NCBI RefSeq assembly: GCF_002115745.1
Contig: NZ_JFKB01000015.1
Span: 17,498-81,497, forward strand
From: Thalassospira alkalitolerans
GTDB taxonomy: Bacteria > Pseudomonadota > Alphaproteobacteria > Rhodospirillales > Thalassospiraceae
Length of the DNA: 64,000 bases
Direction: 5' to 3'
Part shown: positions 7,962 to 15,023 of the stretch, piece by piece
Numbering within the stretch: the stretch's first letter is position 1
Layout of the letters: every line of letters starts with the position of its first letter
Translations under genes and position numbers: made by a program
Notes under the pieces: model-generated
Seen by the model: only the letters and a program-made list of their open reading frames with translations
What the model was told of the DNA's origin: nothing
Databases searched by the model: none

Positions 7962-9002
7962 ATGAGAACCATTGAAATATGTGCAGGTGCCGGAGGGCAA
8001 GCGTTAGGTTTGCACAATGCAGGTGCAAAACATGTTGTTTTGGTGGAAATCGACTCAGACGCATGCGCCACTTTAAAATTAAACAATAAGAAACACAGCT
8101 TAAATTGGGGAAATATATTAGAGCAAGACCTAAAGAAATTTGTTGAAAACCAAGCAGAAGAATATTACGGAAAAATTGATCTGGTTGCTGGCGGAGTACC
8201 TTGCCCTCCTTTTAGTAAAGCTGGGTTAAAGCTCGGACCAAAAGATGAACGAGACCTCTTCCCAACGGCGCTAGAATTAATTAACAAAGTTCGACCAAAA
8301 GCCATAATGCTAGAAAATGTTGACGGTCTTCTTACGTCAGATTTTGATGAGTATCGCTCTAAACTACAAAGAAAATTAAACCGTCTCGGTTACTCAGCTG
8401 AATGGAAACGCATCCAATCCAGTGATTTTGGTGTCTCACAAAAAAGAGCCCGAGCAATTCTTATCGGCTTCAAATCCCCCTACAAACAGTATTTTCAATG
8501 GCCGTCGCCCACGATCAACAAACCAAAAACAATTGGGGAACTTCTCTTCGACCTTATTGCCTCAAAAGGCTGGAAGCTTGCTGATGACTGGAAAAAGAAG
8601 GCAAATGGTATTGCACCGACAATTGTCGGTGGATCAAAGAAACATGGGGGTCCTGACCTTGGCCCAACACGTGCAAAGAATGAGTGGCAAAAGCTCTACG
8701 TAAATGGGCACAGAATTGCCAACGAAGATGAAATACCGGGCAAAGATTTTAAGAATTACAAATTAAGAAATGGAACCACACGCACAGGTTACGACTACAT
8801 GCCTATGCTAACTGTTCGCATGGTCGCAAGAATACAAGGTTTCCCCGATTTTTGGGAATTCACCGGTGCAAAAACAAATTCATACAGACAAATTGGCAAT
8901 GCATTTCCGCCACCAGTTGCAGAATCTCTTGGTAAAGCAATCCAAAAGGCAATTAAATTGGGTGACACTAAATTAACGAAGAAACTAGAGGCAGCAGAAT
9001 AA
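7962..9002 (+). CDS. DNA (cytosine-5-)-methyltransferase of a type II system
   Basis: 346 residues with all core C5-methyltransferase motifs in order. Motif I is AGAGGQALGLH (about 8-18); motif IV is GGVPCPPFSKAG, with the catalytic Cys at about 81; motif VI is ENV (118-120); motif VIII is QKRARA (160-165). The target-recognition region lies at about 190-285, then IQGFPDFW and YRQIGNAFPPP (motif X). It protects host DNA from the endonuclease that starts one base after its stop. The DNA is visibly AT-richer than the flanking core genes, which points to acquisition. Pairing with an NgoMIV-like enzyme suggests GCCGGC or a similar site; that is inference. Confidence 0.92.
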   Translation: MRTIEICAGAGGQALGLHNAGAKHVVLVEIDSDACATLKLNNKKHSLNWGNILEQDLKKFVENQAEEYYGKIDLVAGGVPCPPFSKAGLKLGPKDERDLFPTALELINKVRPKAIMLENVDGLLTSDFDEYRSKLQRKLNRLGYSAEWKRIQSSDFGVSQKRARAILIGFKSPYKQYFQWPSPTINKPKTIGELLFDLIASKGWKLADDWKKKANGIAPTIVGGSKKHGGPDLGPTRAKNEWQKLYVNGHRIANEDEIPGKDFKNYKLRNGTTRTGYDYMPMLTVRMVARIQGFPDFWEFTGAKTNSYRQIGNAFPPPVAESLGKAIQKAIKLGDTKLTKKLEAAE

Positions 9003-9914
9003 ATGAGTTTACTAAGTTTAGAGCGAAAAAATTTTCACAAGATATTGCTGGAAAATAATATACTTTGCTTTTCCAAAGCATCTGTAGAACATGCAAAAAA
9101 ACACGGCGTAAATTACATATCCTGCATCGCAGACATCGGGAACAAAGGAAGTGTGGCTATAGCAAACCACTTAACAAACCTAATATGCGTGAACACCAAA
9201 ACTGACGCAAACAAACTAACAAAAAAACCGAAAGGTCAATCACTAGGAGATCAATTTGAAGTTATCTGCAAAAATTACCTGATAGCCACATTTTTAAAAC
9301 TTAATCATATTCGACCTGGAAATTGGCATATTACAAAGGATGGTAATTACTTAGGTAATTTTGAGCAATACTCTCATTTAAATGACTTAGAACGACTCAT
9401 GTCAACAAACAATGAACTGAGAACATTCCTTGGCGAAGGTTACACGATTAAACCAGACATTGTTGTAGCCCGATCTCCATTGTCCGATGAAGAAATCAAC
9501 AGTTCAGAAATGCTTGTGGATAACTATACAGCACGAAAAACGGCGATTCGGAAAGTAAATCACAACGACCCAAGACATCCGAGCTTCTTACTACACGCCA
9601 GCGTCTCCTGCAAATTTACGATGCGTTCTGACCGAGCACAAAATACCAGAACAGAAGCACTCAACCTAATTCGCAGCAGAAAAGGAAGAGTTCCTCATAT
9701 TGTCGCGGTGACCGCAGAACCTATGGCAGGACGTATTGCATCATTAGCCCTCGGTACAGGTGATATGGACTGTGTTTATCATTTTGCTCTTAACGAATTG
9801 CAGCAAACATATCAGGAACTCGAACTTCATGATGCACTAGACACATTAGAGACCATGATTGACGGCAAAAGACTAAAAGATATTAGTGATCTACCGCTGG
9901 ATTTGACAGTATAA
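9003..9914 (+). CDS. Type II restriction endonuclease, NgoMIV-like
   Basis: 303 residues. The sequence resembles the NgoMIV / Cfr10I branch of restriction enzymes. It has GDQFE (Glu about 86), KPDIVVA with the catalytic Asp at 152, and SCKFTMRSDRAQNTRTEALN with Lys 204 and Glu 218, the displaced active-site pattern of that branch (SCK then E 14 residues on). RKGRVPHIVAVTAEP and ALGTGDMDCVYHFAL also look family-typical. NgoMIV cuts G^CCGGC; whether this enzyme shares the site is untested. The start codon follows the methyltransferase stop by zero bases, so translation is probably coupled. AT-rich like its partner. Confidence 0.82.
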   Translation: MSLLSLERKNFHKILLENNILCFSKASVEHAKKHGVNYISCIADIGNKGSVAIANHLTNLICVNTKTDANKLTKKPKGQSLGDQFEVICKNYLIATFLKLNHIRPGNWHITKDGNYLGNFEQYSHLNDLERLMSTNNELRTFLGEGYTIKPDIVVARSPLSDEEINSSEMLVDNYTARKTAIRKVNHNDPRHPSFLLHASVSCKFTMRSDRAQNTRTEALNLIRSRKGRVPHIVAVTAEPMAGRIASLALGTGDMDCVYHFALNELQQTYQELELHDALDTLETMIDGKRLKDISDLPLDLTV

Positions 9915-9926
9915 TCAGTTGATAAG

Positions 9927-10049
9927 ATGCAACCTAAGGCACAAACTAGCACCACAGGAGATCTAGAAGGTATTGATATGTTCCCCGACAAAAAGAACTT
10001 AAAGAACTCATTTTACATAACAGGAAAAAAGGGGAAATATTTATTTTAG
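9927..10049 (+). pseudogene. Truncated third gene of the restriction operon (unrecognised)
   Basis: A 40-codon frame opens with ATG 12 bases after the endonuclease stop, in the same direction, and reads MQPKAQTSTTGDLEGIDMFP at its start. It ends in TAG inside the motif copy at 10025-10047, giving a tail of GKKGKYLF. I recognise no family. The tight spacing suggests the 5' end of a former third operon gene, cut where the motif joins. It could also be a chance frame. Confidence 0.35.
10025..10047 (-). repeat. Cassette-edge motif, copy 2 (right of the restriction-modification genes)
   Basis: On the minus strand it reads AAAATAAATATTTCCCCTTT followed by TTT, agreeing with copy 1 at 17 of 20 core positions and in opposite orientation. 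With copy 1 it brackets the methyltransferase and endonuclease genes in inverted-repeat form. The remaining intergenic DNA up to 10171 is AT-rich and shows nothing else I recognise. Confidence 0.6.
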
Positions 10050-10171
10050 CATTACGAATTCCCGAATATGCCATCTACATCGCTCCTAAAGTTCTATTCG
10101 GAAAATAAATCATCCTGTTTCTACTCTTTTTGATTTCACTCCCCCTCTTCGCCAAGAGTAATATTCAGCCC

Positions 10172-10861
10172 TTATTTTCCCATGTTTTCATCAAATTTTG
10201 CCAAAGCTAGGCGCGCTGCAACATAGTTATTATCTGCGGCAAATTTCAAATGATCCAAAGCATCGCTCACCTTCCCGGTTCCCAAAAGAGCCATACCTAG
10301 CTGGAAGTGAAATCTTGGATTATCTGGATTAGCCTCCAGCGCCTTTCGACAGGCAACCTCAACCGCTTGGGCGTTATATTCCTTGTGGGGAACCGGTTGC
10401 CCAACGCTTCTTGTGTCGATGGGTATCGCACCGATACGGTCACATTGATCAAGCACAGTATCTGAATTATCAGCAGACTGAGATGAAGAGCCATTCATCT
10501 GCTCCGCCATCTTTTTGTCAAACATCTTCAAAAATTTGTGGGCTGCATCATAGTCTTTCGCTGCCGCAATTTCCAAATGCTCCAGCGCCTTATCAGGGTT
10601 AAGCAACAACGCCATCGCAACCCCCAACTGAAAATGGAATCGTGGGTTTTCAGGCTCCGCAACCAAGGCTTTCTCGCAAGCGGGAGCGACATCAAATGGA
10701 TTGTAATCTTCAATAGGAACAGGACGGCTCACACGGGCATCATCAAACCCCAGAGAACCAATCTCATCGCATAAGGTCAGCGACTTTGCTGCTGCCAATG
10801 GCGCATTAAAGAAAGAGAGAAATAAGACTAAAAAACCAACGGAACCAAAGTAGACTTTCAC
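10172..10861 (-). CDS. Exported protein with two Sel1/TPR-like internal repeats
   Basis: 229 residues from GTG 10861, chosen because AGGG precedes it and it yields a clean signal peptide (MKVYFGSVGFLVLFLSFFNAPLAAA); the frame is open up to 10930. The mature part is a duplication of an ~85-residue unit. Each copy contains a Cys-containing start (LCDEIG / QCDRIG), RxxxxPVPxxxYN, AC.KAL.A.P.NPRFHFQLGMA, ALxHLxxAA.xxYxAA. This is a helical scaffold of TPR/Sel1 style. Similar units occur in caspase-like and lysozyme-inhibitor-like exported proteins, but function here is unknown. Confidence 0.72.
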   Translation of the reverse strand: MKVYFGSVGFLVLFLSFFNAPLAAAKSLTLCDEIGSLGFDDARVSRPVPIEDYNPFDVAPACEKALVAEPENPRFHFQLGVAMALLLNPDKALEHLEIAAAKDYDAAHKFLKMFDKKMAEQMNGSSSQSADNSDTVLDQCDRIGAIPIDTRSVGQPVPHKEYNAQAVEVACRKALEANPDNPRFHFQLGMALLGTGKVSDALDHLKFAADNNYVAARLALAKFDENMGK

Positions 10862-10950
10862 GATACCCTGCTTATCTTCATGCCAGATCATTCTCGTGCA
10901 AAACGGGGAAACATTAGCAGGAAAAGACAACCTTTGGGAGGCTGAAGTCT

Positions 10951-11127
10951 ATGTCGGCTAAACTTGAAGATGTTCGGCGGGCGGCGCAAAAGAGCCTCGC
11001 GGAAATGACAGACGAAGAAGATACCGCAATTACCGAAGCTGCGAATGCCGATCCGGATGCGCAGCCCGTCGATAGCCTAATGCGCAAAAAGCGTGGGCGG
11101 CCCTTTGCCACGGAGACCGGGCTTTAA
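10951..11127 (+). CDS. Small protein resembling the N-terminal part of BrnA/DUF4415 antitoxins
   Basis: 58 residues, ATG 10951 preceded by GGGAGG at 10936-10941. The sequence includes MTDEEDTAITEAANADPDAQ and MRKKRGRPF, the linker typical of DUF4415 (BrnA-type) antitoxins. The ribbon-helix-helix domain that normally follows RGRP is missing, and the frame stops after ATETGL. It may be a truncated antitoxin or a small stand-alone member. No BrnT-like toxin lies beside it. It is divergent from the TPR-like gene. Confidence 0.55.
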   Translation: MSAKLEDVRRAAQKSLAEMTDEEDTAITEAANADPDAQPVDSLMRKKRGRPFATETGL

Positions 11128-11154
11128 CTCTTGCCCTCTCGCTTGAAAATGAAA

Positions 11155-11181
11155 AAGGCGGCACCGTTGGGATGCCGCCTT
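11155..11181. terminator. Hairpin downstream of the small BrnA-like gene
   Basis: Nine-base stem AAGGCGGCA / TGCCGCCTT with a 9-base loop, 27 bases after the stop at 11127. The T-run is short, so termination efficiency is uncertain. Confidence 0.55.
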
Positions 11182-11233
11182 AAATGTGTTTACGGTTCCG
11201 ATCATTGGTGGAACCTGTCGCACCGCCGTCTGA

Positions 11234-11256
11234 ATTCCCGCCGTTGCGGGAATGAC
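11234..11256. repeat. Short palindromic intergenic repeat, second copy
   Basis: ATTCCCGCCGTTGCGGGAAT followed by GAC. It has the same arms as the copy at 4201-4225, with a changed loop. It lies at the 3' side of the glutathione reductase gene. Confidence 0.7.
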
Positions 11257-11283
11257 CTTGGGTGGGCGGTGTTGGCCGGTGTT

Positions 11284-12645
11284 TTAATCGCCGACCGGGA
11301 AGCGCATGGTGACGAATTCTTCCGCCGCCGAGGGATGGACCGCGACGGTTTGGTCGAACTGGGCTTTGGTCGCCCCCATGCGGACCGCGATGCCGATGCC
11401 CTGGATGATTTCGGCCGCGTCCGGGCCGACCATATGCGCGCCCAAAACCACGTCGGTGGTTTTATCGACGATCAGTTTCATCAGCGTTTTTTCATCGCGG
11501 CCCGAAAGGGTATGGCGCATCGGTTTGAAGGTGGATTTGAAAATCACCACTTCGCCGCCCTTGGCGCGCGCGTCTTCTTCGCTAAGCCCGACCGTGCCGA
11601 CCGGGGGTTGGCTGAAGACTGCCGTCGGGATGGCTTGATAGGCCATCGACCAGGGCTTGCCGCCAAAGACGCTATCGGCGAAGGCCATGCCTTCCTTAAT
11701 CGCGACCGGAGTCAATTGCACATGATCGCGCACATCGCCAACCGCATAGATATTGGCGACACTGGTTTGAAGGGCATCATTGGTGATGATGGCACTATTG
11801 TTTTTAAGTTCCACCCCGACCTGTTCAAGGCCCATGCCATGGGTTTTTGGCTGCCGCCCGGTGGCGAACATGATCGCATCGACAATTTGATGGCCGCCGC
11901 CGGTAAGCGTTAGGGTTAGCGAGCCATCATCATTTTTGTCAATCGCGGTGACATTGGTATGGAGTTTAAGGTCGATGCCCTTTTTGACGATTTCCCCGGC
12001 AAGGTGGGTGCGGACATCGTGATCAAAACCGCGCAGGATTTGTTCGCCGCGATAGAACTGCGTGACCTTGGCACCAAGACCGGCAAAAATCCCGGCGAAT
12101 TCAACCGCGATATAACCGCCGCCGACCACGGCAATGCGTTCGGGAAGGTCTTCTAGGTGAAATGCCTCGTTGGACGAAATCGCATGTTCGATACCCGGAA
12201 TATCGGGCAGGGTTGGCGTGCCGCCGACCGCAATCAGGATGCGATCCGCCGTGACGGTTTTATCGCCAACTGCAATGGTATGGGCATCTTTGAGCACCGC
12301 CCGGCTTTCGAATAATTCGATATTCGATCCGGCCAGAAGCTTTTTATAAATGCCATTCAGACGGTCAATTTCCTTGTCCTTATTGGCAATCAGGGTCTTC
12401 CAGCTAAAGGTCGGTTCCCCCGGAAGGGTCCAGCCATAGGCGCTTGCATCTTCGAAATCCTCGGCAAAATGCGCGCCGTAGACCAAAAGCTTTTTCGGGA
12501 CACAGCCGCGAATAACACAGGTGCCGCCAACGCGGCTTTCCTCGGCAATGGCGACCTTGGCACCATAGCCCGATGCAACACGGGCGGCGCGCACACCGCC
12601 CGATCCGGCACCGATGACAAACAGATCAAAATCATAGTCCAACAT
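11284..12645 (-). CDS. gor: Glutathione-disulfide reductase
   Basis: NADPH-dependent flavoprotein that reduces oxidised glutathione in the cytoplasm. 453 residues from ATG 12645, with AAGGA nine bases upstream; the frame is open 14 codons further. FAD-binding GAGSGG is at 12-17 and the redox-active disulfide in GTCVIRGCVPKK (C43, C48). The second nucleotide-binding fold has VVGGGYIAVEFAG and the glutathione-reductase-type YRGEQILRGFD. ATGRQP and the catalytic HPSAAEEFV lie at the C-terminus. gshA, the first step of glutathione synthesis, lies 39 kb away in this window. Confidence 0.95.
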   Translation of the reverse strand: MLDYDFDLFVIGAGSGGVRAARVASGYGAKVAIAEESRVGGTCVIRGCVPKKLLVYGAHFAEDFEDASAYGWTLPGEPTFSWKTLIANKDKEIDRLNGIYKKLLAGSNIELFESRAVLKDAHTIAVGDKTVTADRILIAVGGTPTLPDIPGIEHAISSNEAFHLEDLPERIAVVGGGYIAVEFAGIFAGLGAKVTQFYRGEQILRGFDHDVRTHLAGEIVKKGIDLKLHTNVTAIDKNDDGSLTLTLTGGGHQIVDAIMFATGRQPKTHGMGLEQVGVELKNNSAIITNDALQTSVANIYAVGDVRDHVQLTPVAIKEGMAFADSVFGGKPWSMAYQAIPTAVFSQPPVGTVGLSEEDARAKGGEVVIFKSTFKPMRHTLSGRDEKTLMKLIVDKTTDVVLGAHMVGPDAAEIIQGIGIAVRMGATKAQFDQTVAVHPSAAEEFVTMRFPVGD

Positions 12646-12873
12646 GCGGAAATCCTTATTCTTGGTCATTTGATGATATGACGCCAAATGTAAGGCCGAA
12701 TTCGCAAGAGTCGAGGCAAAACCGGGTAAAAACCGATGAAATTCACGTTATCATGGCAAAATGCCCGTTTATGATCCGCCCCAAGCCACCAGAGATAGCA
12801 TTTGGTAATTTTCTCGCTATATGGTGGAAAGAGCCGTGGTTTGAAACGGCCCCATAACACAGGATGAATACCG

Positions 12874-13293
12874 ATGAGCGAACAGACGAGTGGACGCGAT
12901 GCATCGTTTGAGACGGCCCCGCAATATGCAGATACGCGCGGCGGCAATACGGCGGTGGTGTGCTATGCCCTGATGATCGCCACCCTGTTTACCGCCTTTG
13001 CCACCGGTTTGATCGCGCTGATCGTCGCCTATGTCGTGCGCGAAGACGATGATCACTGGACCAACAGCCATTACACATTCGTCATCCGCACGTTTTGGAT
13101 CAGCATCCTGTATGCGGTTATTTTGGGCTTCTTTACCCTGATGATCGGCTGGGTTCCGCTTTTGGGTTGGGCGATTGTTGGCCTGATGGGGCTTTATACC
13201 ACCGCGTGGTTTATCGGGCGTAATGTGATTGGCCTGTTGCGTGCGATGAATGGCCGCCCGATTGATGACCCGCAAAGCTGGTTCTTTGGCTAG
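12874..13293 (+). CDS. DUF4870/Tic20-like small membrane protein
   Basis: 139 residues. A polar N-terminus of about 25 residues precedes three to four hydrophobic segments. HWTNSHYTFVIRTFW and the C-terminal GLLRAMNGRPIDDPQSWFFG match the alphaproteobacterial DUF4870-like family, with the typical P-W ending. Function unknown. AGGA precedes ATG 12874. It is divergent from gor and lies 88 bases upstream of dgt. A hairpin at 13318-13345 (GGGCGCAA / TTGCGCCC) lies between them. Confidence 0.75.
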   Translation: MSEQTSGRDASFETAPQYADTRGGNTAVVCYALMIATLFTAFATGLIALIVAYVVREDDDHWTNSHYTFVIRTFWISILYAVILGFFTLMIGWVPLLGWAIVGLMGLYTTAWFIGRNVIGLLRAMNGRPIDDPQSWFFG

Positions 13294-13381
13294 GCCATTG
13301 CGGCGGTCCCTATCTTTGGGCGCAACCGTTTGATCGATTGCGCCCGACTCCCTGCCCCGTTACAGTTACCGCCAAGGATAA

Positions 13382-14872
13382 ATGCAAACACGGACAGGGA
13401 GTCGCACCGCCATGACTTTGGCGTCGCCTGCGCAACAACCCGGCGATAAAATGCGCTGGGAAAATCTGCTTTCGCCACATCGGCTTGAGTTTCGCGATGG
13501 CAAAATCGCCCTGCCAGAGGGCGACCCGCATCCAAGCCCGGATGGGCGAAGCCCGTTTCAGATTGATGTTGACCGGATCATTTTTTCATCCTCGTTCCGG
13601 CGTCTTCAAAACAAGACACAGGTTCATCCTCTTTCGGAAAATGATCATGTCCATACCCGCCTGACCCACACGATCGAGGTTGGATCGGTCGGGCAGTCGC
13701 TTGGCCTTATGGCGGGGGCGCATATTGTCAAACATCTTCCCAAGGACAGCCCGATTACCATTGCCGATATTGGTTATATGGTGCAGGCGGCCTGTTTGGC
13801 GCATGACATTGGCAATCCACCGTTCGGGCATTCCGGCGAGGATGCGATCAATGAATGGTTCACCAATTCACGGCTGGCGAAAGAAGAACTGACCGGGTCG
13901 GGCCGCCTTTCGGGGCCGGAGCTTGAAGACCTTCGGCATTTTGAAGGCAATGCGCAGGGGTTGCGCATTATCAGTCAGCTTGAAATGAAGCGGTTTGACG
14001 GTGGGCTTAACCTGACGTACGGGACGCTTGGCAGCTTTATCAAATATCCGCGCAGTACCTCCGTTCCCGATAGTCGTCGCAAAGAATATACCGGGCTTAA
14101 GAAGCCGGGATATTATCAGGCCGAGCGCGAGATTGCCCAGGCGATTGCGCGGGTTTGCGGGTTATCGCCGCTGGACGGATTTGACGGGGCATGGCGGCGC
14201 CATCCGCTGGTGTATCTTGTCGAAGCGGCCGATGATATTTGCTATTCGGTGGTCGATCTTGAAGATGGTTGGGAGCTTAAATGCGTCACCTTCGAGGAAG
14301 TCGAACGTGCCCTGGCGCCGATTGCCCGCCACCCGGAAAAATACGATGGCGATGCGCAGAAACGCTGGGCCGATTTGAAGGCCGAGCCATGGTATGCCGA
14401 GAAATCGGAAAATGACCGGATCGGCTTTTTGCGCGGCAAGGCGATTGGCAATCTGGTCAAGGCGGCGGTGGATGCGTTTATTGAAAACGAGGATGCCTTG
14501 CTATCGGGCAGCTTAAAGGGTGATTTGCTGGCCAATACGCCGCTTGGCGTCGATGCCAAAAACTGCAAAACATTGGCGGTGGACAAGATTTACAACGCAC
14601 CGCATGTCCTGCCGATTGAGATGGCCGGGTTCGAGGTGATCAACGGCTTGCTCAACAGCTTTGTCCGGGCGGCGATTGACATCGAAGAACATAAAACCCA
14701 CGGCAAGCGCCTGCCGCCACAGGCCGATAGGATCGACAAGCTGTTATCGGGCAAGCTTTCCGAGGCCGACGGGCTTTACCCCCGAATCCTGCGGGTAATG
14801 GATTATATTTCCGGCATGACGGACCGCTATGCGGTGACGCTGTTTCGGAAATTGCAGGGGATTACGATTTGA
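13382..14872 (+). CDS. dgt: Deoxyguanosinetriphosphate triphosphohydrolase-like protein
   Basis: HD-domain enzyme that hydrolyses dNTPs to nucleoside and triphosphate; 496 residues. Metal-binding residues appear in TRLTHTIEV and CLAHDIGNPPFGHSGEDA, and the family signature EAADDICYSVVDLEDG is present. FSSSFRRLQNKTQV marks the nucleotide pocket. ATG 13382 has AAGGAT just upstream; ATG 13412, with GGGAG, is an alternative that removes ten residues. The family controls dNTP pools and in some bacteria limits phage replication, but this is the ordinary chromosomal alphaproteobacterial form. Confidence 0.9.
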   Translation: MQTRTGSRTAMTLASPAQQPGDKMRWENLLSPHRLEFRDGKIALPEGDPHPSPDGRSPFQIDVDRIIFSSSFRRLQNKTQVHPLSENDHVHTRLTHTIEVGSVGQSLGLMAGAHIVKHLPKDSPITIADIGYMVQAACLAHDIGNPPFGHSGEDAINEWFTNSRLAKEELTGSGRLSGPELEDLRHFEGNAQGLRIISQLEMKRFDGGLNLTYGTLGSFIKYPRSTSVPDSRRKEYTGLKKPGYYQAEREIAQAIARVCGLSPLDGFDGAWRRHPLVYLVEAADDICYSVVDLEDGWELKCVTFEEVERALAPIARHPEKYDGDAQKRWADLKAEPWYAEKSENDRIGFLRGKAIGNLVKAAVDAFIENEDALLSGSLKGDLLANTPLGVDAKNCKTLAVDKIYNAPHVLPIEMAGFEVINGLLNSFVRAAIDIEEHKTHGKRLPPQADRIDKLLSGKLSEADGLYPRILRVMDYISGMTDRYAVTLFRKLQGITI

Positions 14873-14992
14873 CGGCGCGGCACTTTCGTTAGGCCGGCGG
14901 TTTACACTGAACAAGATTTTGACATTTTATATTAGGTAAATATGTTGCTGGATCGCATGGGCGAATGTTGATACAATCATTGGTGTAATAAG

Positions 14993-15008
14993 ATTGTTAC
15001 GTAACAAT
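14993..15008. promoter_or_regulatory. Perfect 16-bp palindrome just upstream of the amidohydrolase
   Basis: ATTGTTACGTAACAAT is a perfect dyad ending 15 bases before ATG 15024. It would overlap the 5' leader or transcription start. The form suits a TetR/GntR-family dimer, but no regulator lies beside it. Confidence 0.5.
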
Positions 15009-15023
15009 TTTTGGATGCACCCC

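Noticed and set aside
13382..14872. Considered as a defence-type dGTPase
   Set aside because: It sits among core genes with normal composition and no defence neighbours.
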